NCBI GenBank assembly: GCA_905233915.1
Contig: CAJOFM010000001.1
Coordinates: forward strand, 333,492 to 397,491
Origin: an uncultured Muribaculaceae bacterium
GTDB taxonomy: Bacteria > Bacteroidota > Bacteroidia > Bacteroidales > Muribaculaceae
Direction of reading: 5' to 3'
Length of the DNA stretch: 64,000 nucleotides
A program made the position numbers and the translations under genes. Numbering within the stretch: the first letter of the stretch is position 1; each line of letters begins with the position of its first letter. The notes beneath the pieces are model-generated. The model was given only the letters and a program-made list of their open reading frames with translations. It was not told where the DNA came from and did no database searches. Of the stretch, positions 60,620 through 64,000 are shown in pieces.

Positions 60620-60688
60620 TATTCTTTAGTTTATTACGTTTACTATTAATAGTATATACCTTAAACTTTATCAAGCTATAGCAACACT

Positions 60689-62698
60689 ATGAAACCTAAA
60701 AAAAGAAAACGTGACCTCTATTTCCTGAAACTGCTATCCCGCAGCTTCCCGAACGTGGCAACCGCCAGCACCGAGATTATCAATCTTGAGGCTATCCTGA
60801 ACCTGCCCAAGGGCACCGAGCACTTCCTGGCCGACCTGCACGGAGAGTATCTTGCTTTCCAGCATGTGCTGCGCAATGCTAGTGGAACCATCAAGCGCAA
60901 GGTGGGTGAGATTTTCAGTGACTCCCTGAGCACCCGTGAGCAGAAGGACCTGTGTACGCTCATCTATTATCCTGCCGAGAAACTTGAGCTGGTCAAGGAC
61001 GAGATTACCGACCCGGTTGAGCTCAATGACTGGTACTTCATCACCATCAACCGTCTGGTGAGGGTGTGCCGCAACGTGTCATCCAAGTACAGCCGTTCTA
61101 AGGTCCACAAGGCCCTGCCTGAGGACTTCTCCTATATCATCCAGGAGCTGTTGCACGAGCACAGCAGCGATCCCAACAAGCAGGCCTATGTTGATGTGAT
61201 TATCCGCACCATTATTTCGACGCATCGCGTTGATGACTTCATCATAGCCATGTGTAACCTCATCCAGCAGTTGACCATCGACATGCTGCACATCCTGGGT
61301 GACGTGTATGACCGTGGTCCCAGCCCCGACAAAATCATGGACATCCTGTGCGGATTCCACAACTTTGACATCCAGTGGGGTAACCACGACATCCTGTGGA
61401 TGGGCGCTGCTGCCGGTAACGATTGCAGCATCGCCAACGTGTTGCGCATCGCATTGCGCTACGGCAACCACGGCGTGCTCGAGGACGGTTACGGCATCAA
61501 CCTGCTGCCGCTGGCCACCTTTGCCATGGATACTTATGCCGACGACCCCTGCGAGCGCTTCTTGCCCAAGGACGGCAGTGCCAAGGATCCTGAGCGTGCC
61601 CGCACGGCCCAGCTCGTGGCCCAGATGCACAAGGCCATCAGCATCATTCAGTTCAAGCTCGAGGCTGCCGCCATCAAGCGTCGTCCCGACTTTGACATGA
61701 AGGACCGCCTGTTGATGGACAAGATGGACCTCAAGAAAGGCATTATCAAGATCAAGGGCAAGGAATATGAGTTGCTGGACACCAACTTCCCGACCGTAGA
61801 TCCCAAGCATCCTTATAAGTTGACGGCCGAGGAGGAATCCATCGTCAACAAGCTGCACCAGTCGTTCACCGAGAGCGAGAAGTTGCGCAAGCACATGAAG
61901 TGCATGTTCCGCAATGGTTGCCTCTACACCATTGCCAACGGGAACCTGCTATATCATGCTTCGATACCCCTGAACGAGGACGGCACCCTCAAGGACGTGC
62001 TCATCAACGGCGAGAAGTTCCACGGCAAGGCCCTGCTGAAGCGCGCCGGCACCTTGATCCGTAATGCCTACTTCGGCTGCGAGGATCCCGAGGAGCGCGC
62101 ATTTGCCCTCGACTACTTGTGGTACCTGTGGTGCGGCAAGGACTCGCCCGCGTTTGACAAGAGCAAGATGGCGACCTTTGAGCGCTACTTCATTGCTGAC
62201 AAGGACACGCACAAGGAGGTGAAGGGTGCCTACTACACCATGCGGGATAATCCCGAGGTCGTTGACCGCATCCTTGATGAGTTTGAAGTGAAGGGCGAGC
62301 ACCGCCACATCATCAACGGCCATGTGCCCGTTAAGACCATCAAGGGCGAGAATCCCATCAAGGCCGGCGGCAAGCTCATGGTGATTGACGGCGGATTCTC
62401 CAAGGCTTATCAGCCCGAGACCGGTATTGCAGGCTACACGCTCGTTTATCACTCCCGCGGATTTGAGCTCGTTCAGCACGAACCCTTCTCATCGATTGAC
62501 GAAGCCGTGCGTTTGGGCCAGGATATTAAGTCAAGGCGCAGTATTGTAGAGTTGACCAACCACCGCATGCACGTCAAGGACACAGACATAGGTGTCGAGC
62601 TGCAGTCTCAGATTGAAGACTTGAAGGAACTGCTCGACGCTTACCGCTCGGGCGACCTGAAGGAACGTAACCTGCGGCCAATTACAAATAAACGATGA
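60689..62698 (+). CDS. fbp: fructose-1,6-bisphosphatase, class III
   Basis: 669 aa. Class III enzyme, as in Firmicutes and Bacteroidota, with a calcineurin-like metal core: FLADLHGEYLAFQHVLRNA near 46, LGDVYDRGPSPDKIMD near 205, and QWGNHDILWMGAAAGND near 232. The C-terminal part has NGHVPVKTIKGENPIKAGGK near 552 and DGGFSKAYQPETGI. It catalyses the committed step of gluconeogenesis. The ATG at 60689 gives the family-typical beginning. A 17-bp hairpin follows the stop. Confidence 0.95.
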   Translation: MKPKKRKRDLYFLKLLSRSFPNVATASTEIINLEAILNLPKGTEHFLADLHGEYLAFQHVLRNASGTIKRKVGEIFSDSLSTREQKDLCTLIYYPAEKLELVKDEITDPVELNDWYFITINRLVRVCRNVSSKYSRSKVHKALPEDFSYIIQELLHEHSSDPNKQAYVDVIIRTIISTHRVDDFIIAMCNLIQQLTIDMLHILGDVYDRGPSPDKIMDILCGFHNFDIQWGNHDILWMGAAAGNDCSIANVLRIALRYGNHGVLEDGYGINLLPLATFAMDTYADDPCERFLPKDGSAKDPERARTAQLVAQMHKAISIIQFKLEAAAIKRRPDFDMKDRLLMDKMDLKKGIIKIKGKEYELLDTNFPTVDPKHPYKLTAEEESIVNKLHQSFTESEKLRKHMKCMFRNGCLYTIANGNLLYHASIPLNEDGTLKDVLINGEKFHGKALLKRAGTLIRNAYFGCEDPEERAFALDYLWYLWCGKDSPAFDKSKMATFERYFIADKDTHKEVKGAYYTMRDNPEVVDRILDEFEVKGEHRHIINGHVPVKTIKGENPIKAGGKLMVIDGGFSKAYQPETGIAGYTLVYHSRGFELVQHEPFSSIDEAVRLGQDIKSRRSIVELTNHRMHVKDTDIGVELQSQIEDLKELLDAYRSGDLKERNLRPITNKR

Positions 62699-62702
62699 TT
62701 TA

Positions 62703-62740
62703 TTCAAGTCCCTGAAGTGATAGCACTTCAGGGACTTGAA
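62703..62740 (+). terminator. hairpin terminator after fbp
   Basis: A perfect 17-bp stem (62703-62719 with 62724-62740), loop ATAG, then GTTTAGAGTTTAGAG, a heptamer-like stretch with a limited T-tract. Confidence 0.75.
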
Positions 62741-62800
62741 GTTTAGAGTTTAGAGGGGTATACGCACAGTAGGGCCTCGCCTTGGCGTGGCCGCTTGCCT

Positions 62801-62825
62801 CACGCTAAGACGCTAAGGCGCAAAG
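62801..62825. repeat. CGCTAAG-unit repeat copy
   Basis: CACGCTAAGACGCTAAGGCG followed by CAAAG lies between fbp and the permease gene. It is nearly the same as the left arm of the inverted repeat at 35087 (CACGCTAAGTCGCTAAAGC). The 130 nt around it also has a small CCTCGCCTTGGCGTGG hairpin. Otherwise nothing is seen there. Confidence 0.65.
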
Positions 62826-62874
62826 TTTTTATTTGTGCCTATTGTTTTCTTTATGTTGCGTCGTCGTGTGGGGG

Positions 62875-64000
62875 TTACTCGAAGCGCATGGTGGCTGTGG
62901 GCTTGATGGTCGAGATGATGTGGCTGGCGCCCAGCAGGGTGAGATAAGATACCACGATGATGCCCACATTAAGCAAGATTAAGGCGGGGATGCTCAGCGA
63001 GATAGGAACGTAGGGCATGTAGTAGGCCGACGGGTCGAGCCGCACGATGTGACCATACTTTTGCAACAAAGCCAGCCCAATGCCGATGATGTTGCCGATG
63101 ATGAGCGCCTTGAGGATGAGTTTGCCCGTCAGGTAGATGAAAATGCGGCGGATGGAGCCGTTGGTGGCGCCCATGGCCTTGAAGTTGCCGATGACACGGA
63201 TGCGTTCCAACACAATCATGAGCATAGCAGAGATGAGCGTGAAGGCCGCGACAATCATCATCAGCGTCAGGATGATGATGACGTTCATGTCGAGCATCTC
63301 CAGCCAGGCGAAAAACGGCAGGTTGTTCTGGTGGGTAGTGGTGACGAAAAACAAACTTTTGCTCTCGCGCTTCACAGTGTTTTCGGCGAGCAAGGCATAT
63401 AGTTTGTAACCGTCGGACTCCAGGCCGTCGGTGTTCTTCATGTTGATGGCAACTTGGGTGCCCGTGTCGCCGTTCCAGCCGTTCACGCCCTGCACGATGC
63501 CGATGCCACCCACGATATAAGCGTTGTCAAAGGCTTCCAAGTCGGTCTCGAACACACCGCTGATGGTAAGGTTCCTCACCTTGATGCTGTTATCGATGAA
63601 ATAGGTGAGCACTTTGTCGCCGGCATGCAGTTGCAGACGGTTGGCGACTGTCTTGGAAATGATAATCTGATTGCTTGACGCCGTGTCGCTCACCACAGGG
63701 ATGTCACCCTCGATGAGCTTGCTCTTCAGGTAGCGGAAATCATAGCCCTCGTCAACACCATGCATGATGATGCCCATGAAGTCCTCGTCGGTCTTGAGAA
63801 TGGCGCTCTTGTCGGCGATGAGGCTCATGCTCTCAATCAGTGGAGCGAAATCGCTGTTGTCTGCAATCGCTTCACGCACCTCGCGCCCATTGACGGTGAC
63901 ATAGTTCTCATCGATGCCCAGGGCGGCGTTGGTTACGCGCAGATGGGCATCCAAATGCATGATTTTGCCCGATATCTCGCCCTTGAATCCCATGACGATG
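62875..64000 (-). CDS. FtsX-family ABC transporter permease (LolC/E-like), N-terminally cut by window edge
   Basis: The stop is at 62875 and the frame runs out of the right edge, so at least 375 C-terminal residues are seen and the N-terminal part with the first membrane helix is missing. An extracytoplasmic MacB_PCD-like domain is followed by an FtsX domain with three hydrophobic segments and ERIRVIGNFKAMGATNGSIRRIF, the cytoplasmic coupling helix. It ends SHIISTIKPTATMRFE, typical of LolC/LolE-like permeases in Bacteroidota. Probably works with a separate ATPase in lipoprotein release or envelope export. The ATPase is not in view. Confidence 0.88.
   Translation of the reverse strand, partial: IVMGFKGEISGKIMHLDAHLRVTNAALGIDENYVTVNGREVREAIADNSDFAPLIESMSLIADKSAILKTDEDFMGIIMHGVDEGYDFRYLKSKLIEGDIPVVSDTASSNQIIISKTVANRLQLHAGDKVLTYFIDNSIKVRNLTISGVFETDLEAFDNAYIVGGIGIVQGVNGWNGDTGTQVAINMKNTDGLESDGYKLYALLAENTVKRESKSLFFVTTTHQNNLPFFAWLEMLDMNVIIILTLMMIVAAFTLISAMLMIVLERIRVIGNFKAMGATNGSIRRIFIYLTGKLILKALIIGNIIGIGLALLQKYGHIVRLDPSAYYMPYVPISLSIPALILLNVGIIVVSYLTLLGASHIISTIKPTATMRFE

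Noticed and set aside
1-64000. Mobile elements, prophage, integrase or attachment sites at the two tRNA genes
   Set aside because: No transposase, integrase or direct tRNA-end duplication could be found. The flanks of both tRNA genes are ordinary terminators and promoters.

Overview
The window looks like a chromosomal segment from an anaerobic gut- or rumen-type member of the Bacteroidales (Bacteroidota), probably near Prevotellaceae or Muribaculaceae. The genus cannot be fixed from the sequence alone. The evidence is: promoters of the Bacteroidota type (TAnnTTTG at -7, TTG or TTTG about 20 nt upstream); almost no Shine-Dalgarno sequences; lineage-typical genes (DUF3822, the Bacteroidota omega-like RNAP subunit, long-tailed S16, class III fructose bisphosphatase, PCMD and calycin-like proteins, C10 proteases); and secreted enzymes ending in dockerin-like calcium-binding repeats. 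Coding density is high, there is no gene-free stretch over 300 bases, and I see no insertion sequence, prophage, integrase or CRISPR array.

Layout. 1-3.1 kb: redox genes (DsbD-like fragment, TlpA-like thioredoxin, trxB). 3.2-7.1 kb: CapA-like protein, ffh, panD, panC. 7.4-9.2 kb: an ECF sigma factor with two membrane-protein partners. 9.3-13.9 kb: three lipoproteins that look related, interrupted by ettA. 14.1-16.5 kb: DUF3822, rsmD, a Fur-family regulator and mtgA in an overlapping operon. 16.6-17.5 kb: a two-gene LysO-type exporter. 17.6-31.2 kb: an envelope/secretion region with a lipoprotein, M6 metalloprotease, two tandem C10-LRR proteases, calycin-like and PCMD proteins, an outer membrane barrel and a large secreted protein with an internal duplication. 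31.4-47.4 kb: mainly housekeeping genes (glyS, a PPIase, asnS, an rluB-like synthase with a long GGYQPRQ-repeat domain, tRNA-Val, mdh, recR, miaA, a DPP-IV-type peptidase, bcp, bamD, the omega-like subunit, comF, recX, patatin, holA). 47.5-57.0 kb: a second secreted block (GH53 galactanase, two tandem subtilisins, gpmI on the other strand, a third C10 protease). 57.3-64 kb: rpsP, tRNA-Gln, a metallophosphoesterase, a DbpA-like helicase, class III fbp and the C-terminal part of an FtsX-type permease.

The most notable pattern is a set of nine secreted proteins from unrelated families (M6, C10 three times, S8 twice, GH53, two calycin-like proteins). All have a Sec signal peptide and end within a few residues of a dockerin-like GDxNxDGxxNxxDV module. 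Eight have two repeats and one has a single repeat. No cohesin is visible, so the tail may be a surface-targeting or calcium-dependent docking tag with an unknown partner. Other unusual features are the disordered glutamine/glycine/tyrosine/arginine-rich extension on the pseudouridine synthase, the long Ala/Glu/Lys tail on S16, and degenerate heptamer arrays (CCATTAA, CTCTAAA, CCTAAAG types) in several gene junctions.
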